DNA from: Notamacropus eugenii
Lineage: Eukaryota; Chordata; Mammalia; Diprotodontia; Macropodidae
Direction of reading: 5' to 3'
Assembly (NCBI RefSeq): GCF_028372415.1
Contig: NC_092872.1
Coordinates: forward strand, 91,618,575 to 91,682,574
DNA length: 64,000 bases
Every line of letters begins with the position of its first letter. Position 1 is the first letter of the stretch. Under the pieces are notes generated by a model. It was not told where the DNA came from. It worked only from the letters and a program-made list of their open reading frames with translations, and did no database searches. Positions 35,801 through 45,103 of this stretch are shown here, one piece after another. The position numbers and the translations under genes were made by a program.

Positions 35801-36017
35801 GGGGGAAGACAATAGGAAAAAGGAAGTTGAAGGGAGAGGAGAAAAGTGGCTACGGAGGACCCTGGATGAAGGTGGTGGTGGAGTTGAAACCAAGCAGAGT
35901 AGTTGATTCCAAATGAAGGCTTTAATTTTGAGCCTTCTATAAAAAGAGGCTATAAAAGGAATTTTTTGTTCTGCCCTTACAGCCCTCCAGTCAAAGAGGC
36001 AGAAACAATTGAGGGTA

Positions 36018-36165
36018 CTCTACACCTTCTTTTATTGATTTCATCAGCTCCCATGGGTTTGTTGATCTGAATCTATGTAATTTTAATCTTTGTCATGCAT
36101 TGTAATTCTGCAGTCCCAGCTGGCTGCTTGGTGTCCTATAGGTGTCTCAAAGTCAGCATGTTATC
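36018..36165 (+). repeat. Second copy of the 147-bp duplicated block
   Basis: Shares CCATGGGTTTGTTGATCTGA, AATTCTGCAGTCCC and GCTTGGTGTCCTATAG with 34968-35115. Flanks differ on both sides. Confidence 0.85.
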
Positions 36166-36268
36166 CATTATCTGGTTTGATAACCCTACTGGGAAGTTCT
36201 GCCTCATGTCTAATTTAACGCTGTCCATTTTTTTTTCTTAAATTTCATGGATTAAAAATCCAAAAAAT

Positions 36269-36364
36269 AATTTGGAGCTCACTTAAGTCAAAAGCATCCT
36301 GGACATCAACTATTACACATGATGCCCATAATGCTTTTGACTTGAGTTAAGTGAGCTCCAAATT
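36269..36364. repeat. Long inverted repeat (hairpin)
   Basis: Left arm 36269-36297 and right arm 36331-36364 are complementary throughout except for a 5-bp insertion in the right arm. The loop is 33 nt. Core AATTTGGAGCTCACTTAA. No family recognised. Confidence 0.9.
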
Positions 36365-36955
36365 GTGTTTTTGTGGTAAACTGGAGACTGTTGTTACCAG
36401 CTACCCAGAAGGGGTTTATGTAGCTCAGCATTTCCAAAACTAATTTGGCCTCAGAATCCTTGGGCTTGAAATATACAGACAGAACCTTGGAGAGGGGGAA
36501 GGATGGCGCATTCCCTGGAATAAAAGGGGGTCAAGGACGCTTTAGGGCAAAAGAGAACAAAGTAAGCCTTTTTAAATGAAAAATTACTGCATACAATAAT
36601 ACTTCTACCTCCAAAAGTAGGTCTCTCCACTATTAATGAAAGTCACTAGCATCAACACTTCTTTCCCTACATAACTACTTCTATTGCTTTTAGGAAGGAC
36701 TCCACTCAAGATTAACACCTTGAGGGTAAGAACAATATCTTTTTAAAACATTTTTTTCATTGTACCCATAATGCCTTGAATTTAGGGGATGCTTTAAAAA
36801 TAGTGTTTGGATTATATGTGATGATGGGGAAATGAAAAGGCTTCCTCCAGTTTTCACATGGGAAAGGGAAACACACCCTCCTCTTCATATATATGTCAAC
36901 CTTTTTTGTTAGGGGAATGTGCCCCTCTCTAGTCCACCTTTCGTGCAGCTCATAC
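36365..36955. other. SNN intron 1, nothing recognised
   Basis: AT-rich unique-looking DNA. No exon. Confidence 0.4.
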
Positions 36956-36959
36956 AGTA

Positions 36960-37470
36960 ACTTCCTGGTGTGTATGGGGTGCTCAGGGAGGACTAGTACC
37001 TCTGGTGTGAAGGCTTGCTGAGTCCTTCTCAGGGCTGCTCATCCATCTTTGGTGTCTACCTGGCACTCAGCTCTCACCTGTGACGCCAGGAAGTGTTGCA
37101 TGTGCAGTAAAACTCTTTTGGCAGACAGGCTAAAACAAGTTGAAAATAATCAGCAGGCCTCAAAAACCCCTCAGTGAGTTGGAGAGGTGTCTCCCCCAAG
37201 CATGTGAAGACTTCTCCTGGTGGCCTGGACAGATGAGAAGAGTTTGTTCCAACAGTTATGAAGGCAGCAGAAGCTTATGCTCTGGAATGCTTAGTGCTTG
37301 GTCAGAGATCAAAGATGCCAAGGTCATCCGCTGCATCCTGGGCCATCACCAGTTTCCAAGACTTTTTACCTTGCCAGTGGACTTTGATGACTCTGAAAAA
37401 AAGAATGAGACTGACAATTTTGTGCAGCTTTCCCTCGCTTAAATTCAGTTCACCCATGAGTATAGACATC
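36960..37470 (-). repeat. Long marsupial repeat, family unnamed (copy 2)
   Basis: Reverse-orientation match to 16182-16690 along its whole length (AGATGCCAAGGTCATCC; GTTTGTTCCA; TGGCAGACAGGCTAAA; GTGTCTACCTGGCA). The ORFs at 37140-37562 come from it. Confidence 0.75.
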
Positions 37471-37489
37471 ACCCTGTGATCTCCTAAGA

Positions 37490-37975
37490 TTATGTCTAAG
37501 CATGGAGTTTCTCTCTTCAAAAACCTCCATTGTTCCCCTGTTGCCTCTAGGATCAAATACAAAAGTCCTCAGCCTCGCATAGAAGGCTCTCTCCAGATGG
37601 TCTCAATCTATCGCCTGTCCTGCTCATTCCATTTGTAGTTAGACTGCACGATTTGACTTAACATTTCAGTCTCCTTCTCTACAAACTTCTCTCCCATTCC
37701 TGGAGTACACATCCTCTTTTCTCATCTCTTTCATTTGGACTCCCTTTTTCTTCCTCCAGGGCTCAGTTCAGGTACCACATTTCCCCATGTCTTTACCCCA
37801 ATAATTGTTAGTACATTCTCCTTCAAGTTTTCCTAGATTACTTTGCTCTAATATTAAAGAATATGTCTTACTATGTCTTATTTATACCAGTTTTCATGTT
37901 GTTTTTCCCTAGCAGAATGTTAGTTCCTTGAGGGCAGGAATGATTCCAGAACCTGAGGCACTTGGTAAAGAAACA
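37490..37975 (+). repeat. L2-like 3' region
   Basis: TTGCCTCTAGGATCAAATAC, TTCCTGGAGTACACATCCTC and GTTCCTTGAGGGCAGGAATG. Confidence 0.7.
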
Positions 37976-38034
37976 ACAGCTTATATTTATCTTAGGTTTT
38001 TGCCCACAGCAACCATGTGTGACAGGTCAGAAAC

Positions 38035-38220
38035 TAAGACAGTGTGGTACCATGGAAAGAGCACCAGATTGAATCAGATTGGGGCTTGAATTTAGATACT
38101 TGTGTTTTCCTTGACAAGTCACAGCTTCAGTTTCCCCAGTTGTAAAATGAGACCAATTAATGAACAGATTACCTTCACAGGGTCCTTGTGAGGAAGCCTA
38201 CTGAGAACCCCATTGCCCTG
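38035..38220 (+). repeat. MIR-type SINE
   Basis: GAAAGAGCACCAGATTGAAT, CAGTTTCCCCAGTTGTAAAA and GGGTCCTTGTGAGGA. Confidence 0.65.
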
Positions 38221-38309
38221 TCTCCCCTTTTGCTTTTTTGTTGTTTAATTGAGTAAACAGTGGGGACAGAGTGAGGATCAAATGGGGATGGTGGATGTGA
38301 AAATGATTT

Positions 38310-38875
38310 TTGGGTTGTTTTTTAAAATTTATTTATACAAGTATTTATGTCTCTGTCCCACTGTTCACTCAATTAAGCAACAAAAAGGCAAAATTAAACC
38401 CTGATAACAACGATGCATAACCCATCGAAACAAATTCTCAAATTGCCCATGTTCAAAAATATATGCTTGTTCTGAATTTTAAGTCTCGCCTCTGTGACAG
38501 GAGGTGGAGAGCATGTTTCATATTCAGTCCTCTCTACTTGTGTTTAATAACTGCATTGATCACAGTCCTAGTTTTTCAAGGTTGTTTTTCTTTGTAATTG
38601 TTTTTCTTTGAAATGTTTTTGTCACTCTAAATTGTTCTACTTCACTCTGCACTAGTTCATACAAATCTTTCCAGTTTCCTCTGAAACTGTCCATTTCATC
38701 ATTTGTTATGGTGTAATAGTATTATATCATATATGATAATTTGCTTAGTCATTTCTTAATAGGCAGACACCCCCAAGCCATCCGGTTTGGGGCTACTGTG
38801 CAGAAAGCTTCTATAAATATTTTTGTACATATGGATCCTTTCTCTTTGATCTCTTTGAGGTATATGAAAATGATT
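38310..38875 (-). repeat. L1 3' end
   Basis: ATTGCCCATGTTCAAAAATA, TCTGCACTAGTTCATACAAA, GAAACTGTCCATTTCATCAT and TATAAATATTTTTGTACATA follow the minus-orientation L1 pattern seen at 32980-33905. More diverged. Confidence 0.7.
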
Positions 38876-38984
38876 TGATTAAAATATTGAATATTTTACA
38901 GCAGCAGTTCCTTGGAGTTAAGCCTTAAAATACCAACTTTTGCTGTTATTTCAAGAAACATATTCATCTTCCTAACTTTACTGA

Positions 38985-39705
38985 CTCTTATTCCTCCAGG
39001 TCTGTAACCTTGTTTACCCTCAACTCTTTCCTCCATCCAGTCAATTATCCATTCTTGTTGATTGTACTTTCATGCCATCAAAGAAATGCATCCCCTTCTT
39101 TGCACTCACACAGCCTCTTGGCTAAGCTATTATGCCAGCCTCCCAACTCGTCTTCTTGTCAAGTCACTTTCTTTTCAGTTTATCTTCCACACAGCTGCCA
39201 AAGTGATATTTCTAAAGCACAAGTCCATGTCGCTCTTTCAACCAAAACCTCCATTGGCTCTCTCTTACTGAAATAGATATTGCAATTTAGCATTGAAATC
39301 CCTTTGTCATCTGTTGCTAGACTACTTTTTTAGACCTCTTATACCTTGCCCTTCTTTGTGCACTAAAGACTAGCCAAAGGGGTTAACCATGCTGTGCTTC
39401 ACACACAATACTACATGGATCCCTTGAATGCATTCCCTTCTGCTGGGACACCTGGTTTCCTTCAAAGTTCAGCTTAGGTGTCATCTCCCACTTGAAGTTT
39501 CTCTTATTTCTAGCATCCCCTTCTGGAAAATTATTTGTATTTACTTGGTCTATATACACACTTAATTGTGTGTATGTATTATTATTTCATCTGATAGAAT
39601 GTAAGCTCTTTGAAGGTAGGGGCTTTCATTTTTTGTTACTGTTGTTTTGGCATTCCTAGTGCTTAGCAAAGTACTTGGTACGCAGTAGACACTTAATGGC
39701 TCCTG
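38985..39705 (+). repeat. L2/CR1-like 3' region
   Basis: One frame includes FIFHTAAKVIFLKHKS, the same peptide seen in the L2-type fragment at 10.9 kb. It is followed by CCAAAACCTCCATTGGCTCT and CAAAGTACTTGGTACGCAGT. Confidence 0.7.
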
Positions 39706-39869
39706 ACTGATTGTCCCTTTCTTGATTCTATTAGTGCAAATTCAAGCTCCTGGGTAATTTTACTTCCTGGTTAAGGGGAAATTCCCTGTTGAACAGTGAT
39801 TGGAAACTGGCTGCTTCCCTGCTTGCTTCGATTCCTACAGTAAAAACCAGGGGATAGGAAATAACTTCC

Positions 39870-40010
39870 TTATTCTCTGGAGACAAAACTCTATCCTCAG
39901 AGGTTAATCAACTTGCTCAGAGTCACACAGTATGTCAGGAGGATTTGAACTTAGTTCTTCCTGTCTAAGGCTAGCTCTCTATCCACTATGCCATGCTGCC
40001 TCAACAACCT
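39870..40010 (-). repeat. MIR-type SINE, minus orientation
   Basis: AACTTGCTCAGAGTCACACA and AGCTCTCTATCCACTATGCC. Confidence 0.7.
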
Positions 40011-40850
40011 AATATCAGAAATTTTGGCAAACCTGTTTTCCACACTCTAATATGAATCTTCAGTTCTAGTCAAACTGACATCTTTTCTTCTCAGACATTG
40101 TCACTCCCTGTGCTTGAATATGATACATTGAATATAATGCTCTCATCCTCTCATTGCTTATCTATAGGTGCGATTTACCTACCTTTCAGTCAGACTTCTT
40201 AACCCTACTCCTTTGGAAGCCTTCCCTTACTCTCCTGATTTATATTACTTTCATATTACTATATATTTATATGTGATAATGTATCACATCAGTTGTGTTC
40301 TATAAATGTTTGATTTAGCAAACCTAGTGTTTCCAGTCAGACTATGGCCACTACTATATTTTTTATTTTTGTATATGATGTACCAGATACTCAAATTACT
40401 TGTTGACTGATCTGCAAAAAAAAAATTTTACATGTAGCTTTATTTTAGGACCAAAGGCAGAAGTTTGACCTTTTTCCTTATGACATTAAATGCCACTGAA
40501 TCAAAGTTTTATTTATGTCTAATGTAATGTAAAAACCATCACTGTCTCCATTTATTGAAGCTAGCTGCATGGTTGCACTAAATCACAGAAAACTTCCACA
40601 GCTATCAGATCTTTCCAGTTATCTGGTTTTTAATGGTCTGTTATTTAGCTAAAAGTGATCAAGTTACCAAGTAGATTGAACAATCTTGCTTCTGGTGGTG
40701 AACAGCTGGCTTTTTATTCCCCTTAAACTAAAACAGGAGTGAAGGAAGAAAATGGCATTTGGGTAGAATGGGAAAGCTAATCGTTTAAAGACTAGGATTT
40801 CTCTTCCAGAGGAAAAAAAAAGCCAAATCATCTGATACCCATAGTGAGGA
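40010..40850. other. SNN intron 1, L2-like trace then nothing recognised
   Basis: L2-like pieces at about 40070-40330 (GTGCTTGAATATGATACATT). The remainder is unique-looking. Confidence 0.4.
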
Positions 40851-40853
40851 CAA

Positions 40854-41004
40854 CCTACTGTGAATGGATAGCCAGGATTAGGAAATGGTTAATTTATAAA
40901 GCTGGACTCAAATCAAGTCATTCTGGAGCAACTTACTATGGATAGCTGTGATTAGAAAGTGGTTATTTTATAAAGCTGGACTCAAATCAAGACTCTTGGA
41001 GTAA
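40854..41004 (+). repeat. Tandem duplication of ~75 bp just upstream of SNN exon 2
   Basis: Unit 1 at 40854-40931 and unit 2 at 40932-41004 share TATAAAGCTGGACTCAAATC exactly, with diverged flanks (GGATAGCCAGGATTAGGAAA versus GGATAGCTGTGATTAGAAAG). Confidence 0.9.
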
Positions 41005-41186
41005 TGGAGTGGCAGTTGTTGTAATAGTTTTTGCTACCATTTGGAAATTAATGGGATGCAAATGTAGCTCCATTCACTCCTATCTTGCTTTCTGTTTCAG
41101 GACATGCTTATGCAAACCGGACCACGTTAAACCCACAGAAGTGGTAGGACTACCATTTTAACTTGTGAGCTGACCAAGAACTGACC

Positions 41187-41450
41187 ATGTCTATTATGGA
41201 CCACAGCCCCACCACTGGAGTGGTTACTGTTATCGTCATTCTCATCGCCATCGCAGCCCTGGGGGCCTTGATCCTTGGCTGTTGGTGTTACTTGCGCCTA
41301 CAGCGTATCAGCCAGTCAGAAGACGAAGAAAGCATCGTAGGTGATGGAGAAACCAAAGAACCCTTCCTTTTGGTCCAGTATTCAGCTAAAGGTCCTTGTG
41401 TGGAGAGAAAAGCGAAGCTGACCCCTAATGGCACAGAAGTCCATGGCTAA
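41187..41450 (+). CDS. SNN: Stannin, complete CDS (87 codons)
   Basis: The translation matches mammalian stannin almost residue for residue. Stannin is a small single-pass membrane protein of mitochondrial and ER-type membranes, known for mediating selective toxicity of trimethyltin. Visible parts: a short N-terminus starting MSIMDHSPTTG, a hydrophobic helix at about residues 10-33, the metal-binding CxC motif (C32-W-C34) at the membrane border, an acidic stretch (SEDEES) at about 44-49, and a polar tail ending EVHG. The start has A at -3 (ACCATG) and is the first AUG after an upstream ORF. The whole CDS sits in one exon, as in human. Human stannin has 88 residues by recall. This copy has 87, because a Met after ERKAKL seems to be missing, and it has T for P near the end. 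Identification is very secure. Confidence 0.98.
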   Translation: MSIMDHSPTTGVVTVIVILIAIAALGALILGCWCYLRLQRISQSEDEESIVGDGETKEPFLLVQYSAKGPCVERKAKLTPNGTEVHG

Positions 41451-43202
41451 GCTAACCTTGGCACAGATGCTCGTGGGTACTAAGCCTTGCATACAACCAG
41501 CAGAAAGAGTGGAGAACCACAATCTGGACGTGCTGCTCTCTCAGAACTGAGTTTCAATTTCACATTATGGGTTTTGTCATTGCATGCACTGAGACTTGCG
41601 TCCTGACCCTGGGAGCTGGCTAACCTTCCTGGTGGGTGCTGGCCACTGCAGGCAGTGGCCAGACCAGGCCCTGCTGGTGTAAAAGGAATCAAGCGTTTTT
41701 GTTACTTGAATGTTTAGCTGAGCCGTTTTGGATGGAGTTACTACTGTAATGTGAACTAGCTAACAAAGCTGTGAACTGCAAATAGGCACCAGAAGCACTT
41801 GGTTTGGTTGGGTTTTTTTCCTTTTTTTAAAAAAATAATATAGCACATGGAGCTGCTGGTCTGAAGTTATTGTAATGGTAAACTCAGTACTAAAGACTGA
41901 GCCCCACGACCATGGACAAGGTTCTAATCGTGGAGAGCCCAAGCTGCCATCGGCTGGCTAGTTAGGATTCACATGTAAATATGTAAAGAAAGAGCTGTTG
42001 TTTATAAGTCCCGTGGGTAACTTTGTAGAAAACAAGAGATGATGCTTATTATTATTAGAATTTGGCTTCTGTTTGCAGGAAGCAGTGGGCCAAAAAACAA
42101 AAACAAAAAAAAACATGCCTCTCTCCTGTATTGGGTAGATTAGGCTGTTAACTATGAATATTGTTAACGTTCGCTGTATAACTATTGCAAGGAAGCTGCT
42201 GTATTATCTGGGAGCCAGTGAAGGATGTAATCTACACAAGGAGAGTCCAGAAGGTTACCAGGCTAATTTAGAGCAGCAGAGCAGTTTTTCCTGTGTGTTT
42301 TTCAAAGCATGTTAAAAGTACAGAAATGTCTTTTCCCTACAACAGGCATTACTTAGTGCTAGCCTGCTTTAATTACTATAATTTACATGTGAAGATAGGA
42401 AATCTACTTTTAGTCTAAACAAACTCAACTGTCCCAGTATAGACAGCAACAAACTATTTCCTGCTATTTAATGTTTTCTGAACTGGAAGGGAATGGCAAA
42501 AGAGGCTTAAGTCTTTTTTTCTTTTCAGAAACAAAATTTCTAATTACTATCCCACCAATAGGTATTGAATTTTACTGTCCTCAGCAAATCAGCATAAGCA
42601 TGGCTGGGATTCTCTAATCAGGCTTCAAATATTCAGTAAGCATGTGATAAGCTACAGGCAAGCATCCTGATGTTCATTCAGAAACCACTTTTCTGTGTGT
42701 GTATATGCAATTTAATGCTTATCAAGTACTATAGGGATAACTAATGAAGTTTAGGAGGTAAAGATTTCTGTTCTCTAAATAATGACATTAATCACAATCT
42801 AACCAGCTTCCCGCCTTAAAAAAAAATACAACAACAAAAAAAAAAAACAAAGTTTTAACCCATTGTCTAAGTCACTTTATGTACACTGGTGTGAATTTTG
42901 CAGTAGAATAGTATAGATTTGACCAGGCACAGTGAGGATTTTAATGTTAGTGTTAATTTAAGCATTAGTGATTAAAAAAAATCAGTGCCCAACTTTATTT
43001 TTTAAGAATCACTAAAGATTAGCCACTATGAATTAAGCAAATAAAAATGTGAAAGTGACCTGAGCACAGAACTGTGGTGGGGAAGGCTGAGTATGTACTA
43101 AGCAAATAGTAGTAATGTTAAAAAATCAAACTAAAATGGATTTCCATCATTCCTTCTTGTTTTTAAAATTTTGTTTTGATGGGAGGGATTGAGATTTTAG
43201 AG

Positions 43203-43390
43203 CAAGGGTCCTTTACCTTTTTTATCATGGGCCCCTATGGAAGTCTCTTTAAACCTTTGGTATCCTTCATCAGAATTTTTTTAAATGCCTAATATAAAAT
43301 ACATAAGATTACAAAGGAAACTAATTATATAGAAATAGTTACCAAATAAATTTTTTTTTAAAGTTCATGGTTAAGAACTCCTGTTTGCAG
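43203..43390 (+). repeat. hAT-like non-autonomous DNA transposon in the SNN 3' UTR
   Basis: Ends are imperfect inverted repeats: AGGGTCCTTTACCTTTTT at the left and GGTTAAGAACTCCTG at the right. The middle (GGGCCCCTATGGAAGTCTCT; ATACATAAGATTACAAAGGA) is typical of a family with CAGGGGTTCTTAACC ends. Target-site duplication not clear. Confidence 0.65.
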
Positions 43391-44364
43391 TAAAGGCTTT
43401 ATTGGGATACTAGTCAAATAGAGTCACACTTCATTAGAGTCCCAAGTTGGGGATGCTGGAAAGTACTCTAGGTTTAAGAGAAACAACTGTAAGTGCAAAT
43501 ATAATGGCTACTTATGGCTCATGAATTAAAGGCAGAACTAACATCCAAGCCCAAGGATTAAAGGAAAAGGGTGGGGAGGTGTGCAAGCTGAAGATGAGCA
43601 AATCCTAGAATGGAGAGCCATTTACTTTATTACATCAAAAACTTCTTAAGCTTTCTACCTCTTCGTCATTTGCTCTGTAGGGAAAAACAGTCCCTAGATT
43701 CAGGTAGCTAGCAAGGTAATCCAAAGGCAACTTCATATTTGCATATTATGGAGCATGGTGAGGTCATCTAACAAATTCCTTTAACTGCTCTGTTTTTTAA
43801 AACCATGTCTGGCTTTTTCAAAATACTGTTCATTTCTCCAGATTTTAGGGATATACTTTGTTTTCTTTCACTTGCTCACCAGAGAGAAGTTTTACCTTTG
43901 CTTTTTATTTTTAAAATCAGACTTCTTAAATACAGACAGTATTTCATGGATAGTAGCATTACCACTTCTAGACTGAAGCTCTGCTTAATGGAAATACCAA
44001 TAAAACTGGCCAGTAAAAAGGCCAGGCAAAAAAAAGCAGCTTTTGCCATGCTCACCAATCAATAAATATTTAGCTTGTAAGCCCTTCAATCACTTGCGTA
44101 GTCTGAGGATTGACTAACCTCCCAAAGCAACTCTAAATGGTTTATCATCTTAAAACCTCCTGAACAGGTGACAAGGAATGATTAGAAAACCATAGTAGGG
44201 GAAATGCTAGAATTGTTTGTTATTGTCACAAATAGGAACTTTTTTTTTTCAGTTTCTTATCCTCAAGGACCTGTACTACTGTTTTGGTCTCAAACCTACC
44301 AAGTTTGTGCAATAAATTATATAGGGAATGTTTCCCCGAGTTGAATGATCATCCACTTTGATTT

Positions 44365-44475
44365 TCTAGACCACTGAGAAAAATTTTTATTTACAATGAA
44401 TTTCAATAAAATTTGCATAAATTATCTTCCCAGTATACAACTGTCCCTTCTGATTTCTTCATATTAAATTAAAAA
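44365..44475 (-). other. TXNDC11: TXNDC11 3' UTR and poly-A signal
   Basis: Reading on the minus strand, the first canonical AATAAA after the stop is at 44391-44386, giving a 3' UTR of only about 100 nt. The end at 44365 is an estimate (10-25 nt past the signal). Confidence 0.6.
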
Positions 44476-45103
44476 TCAATCTGTCCTATTTTCATTATTC
44501 TGTTCAGAAGCCATAGGAGAACTCATATTAGTGGCAAGTTTGTTCTCTCGTGACTGGAGTTCAGTTTCATGGGAAAGTATCTCTTGTAGAGTATTAGATT
44601 TTTCAGACTCTTCTTTATTTTCTAATTTTCCTTCCATTGTTGCTACCAGGATTTTCAGTAAAGCATTTTCAGTTAAAAGGTTTTCTGATGCATCCGCTAA
44701 TTCTCGAAGCTTCAGCGCCATCTCCTCCAGCTCCCGGGTTTTCTGCTCATAGAGGGCCTCTAACTGCTCACTGTGAAGCTGAAGAACGCTGTGTTGCTTT
44801 TCCAGCGTTTGTTTTTGTTTTTGAAGTCTATGTTTATCTCTCCTGGCATCTGAAAGTTGGGATTCCACTTGGGCTTGAGCCTGGTGAAGAGCAGTGATTT
44901 CTGCTCTTAATTTGTGAATCTCTTTCTCTAGGTGGGATATGTGTCCTTTCTGTAACACTGCTTCATTCTGAAGACGTTCTTTGGTTTGGGGGTCAGCTGT
45001 GCTCTCAGCAGCAGGAATGGGATCTGAATAATGCAAGATGAACTTTAGCAGATTGGGAAGGGTTATGGGAGAGTCCTCAGGAAACTTCACACTCAAGTCC
45101 TTC
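44476..45103 (-). CDS. TXNDC11: TXNDC11 last coding exon G (coiled coil)
   Basis: Acceptor TTCTTTTCTAG. It encodes [20 protein letters not shown], then a heptad-rich coiled coil of roughly 120 residues (from about [20 protein letters not shown] to [14 protein letters not shown]), then a Ser/Asn-rich tail ending ENRTD and stop TGA. The coil is strongly conserved with human. The tail after it is shorter and diverged. Confidence 0.97.

Larger units (their letters stand above)
41101..44335 (+). other. SNN: SNN last exon: end of 5' UTR, CDS and long 3' UTR
   Basis: The exon starts after a strong acceptor (pyrimidine tract, then TTTCAG ending at 41100). It carries 86 bases of 5' UTR, the stannin CDS and about 2.9 kb of 3' UTR. 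Candidate poly-A signals AATAAA occur at 43040, 44061, 44311 and 44405. The one at 44311-44316 best fits the known length of stannin mRNAs, so I placed the end near 44335; this is an estimate. The 3' UTR is AU-rich and holds a hAT-like transposon remnant near 43.2-43.4 kb. Confidence 0.75.

Noticed and set aside
44531-44897. Plus-strand ORFs across TXNDC11 exon G
   Set aside because: Antisense shadows of the coiled-coil coding sequence.
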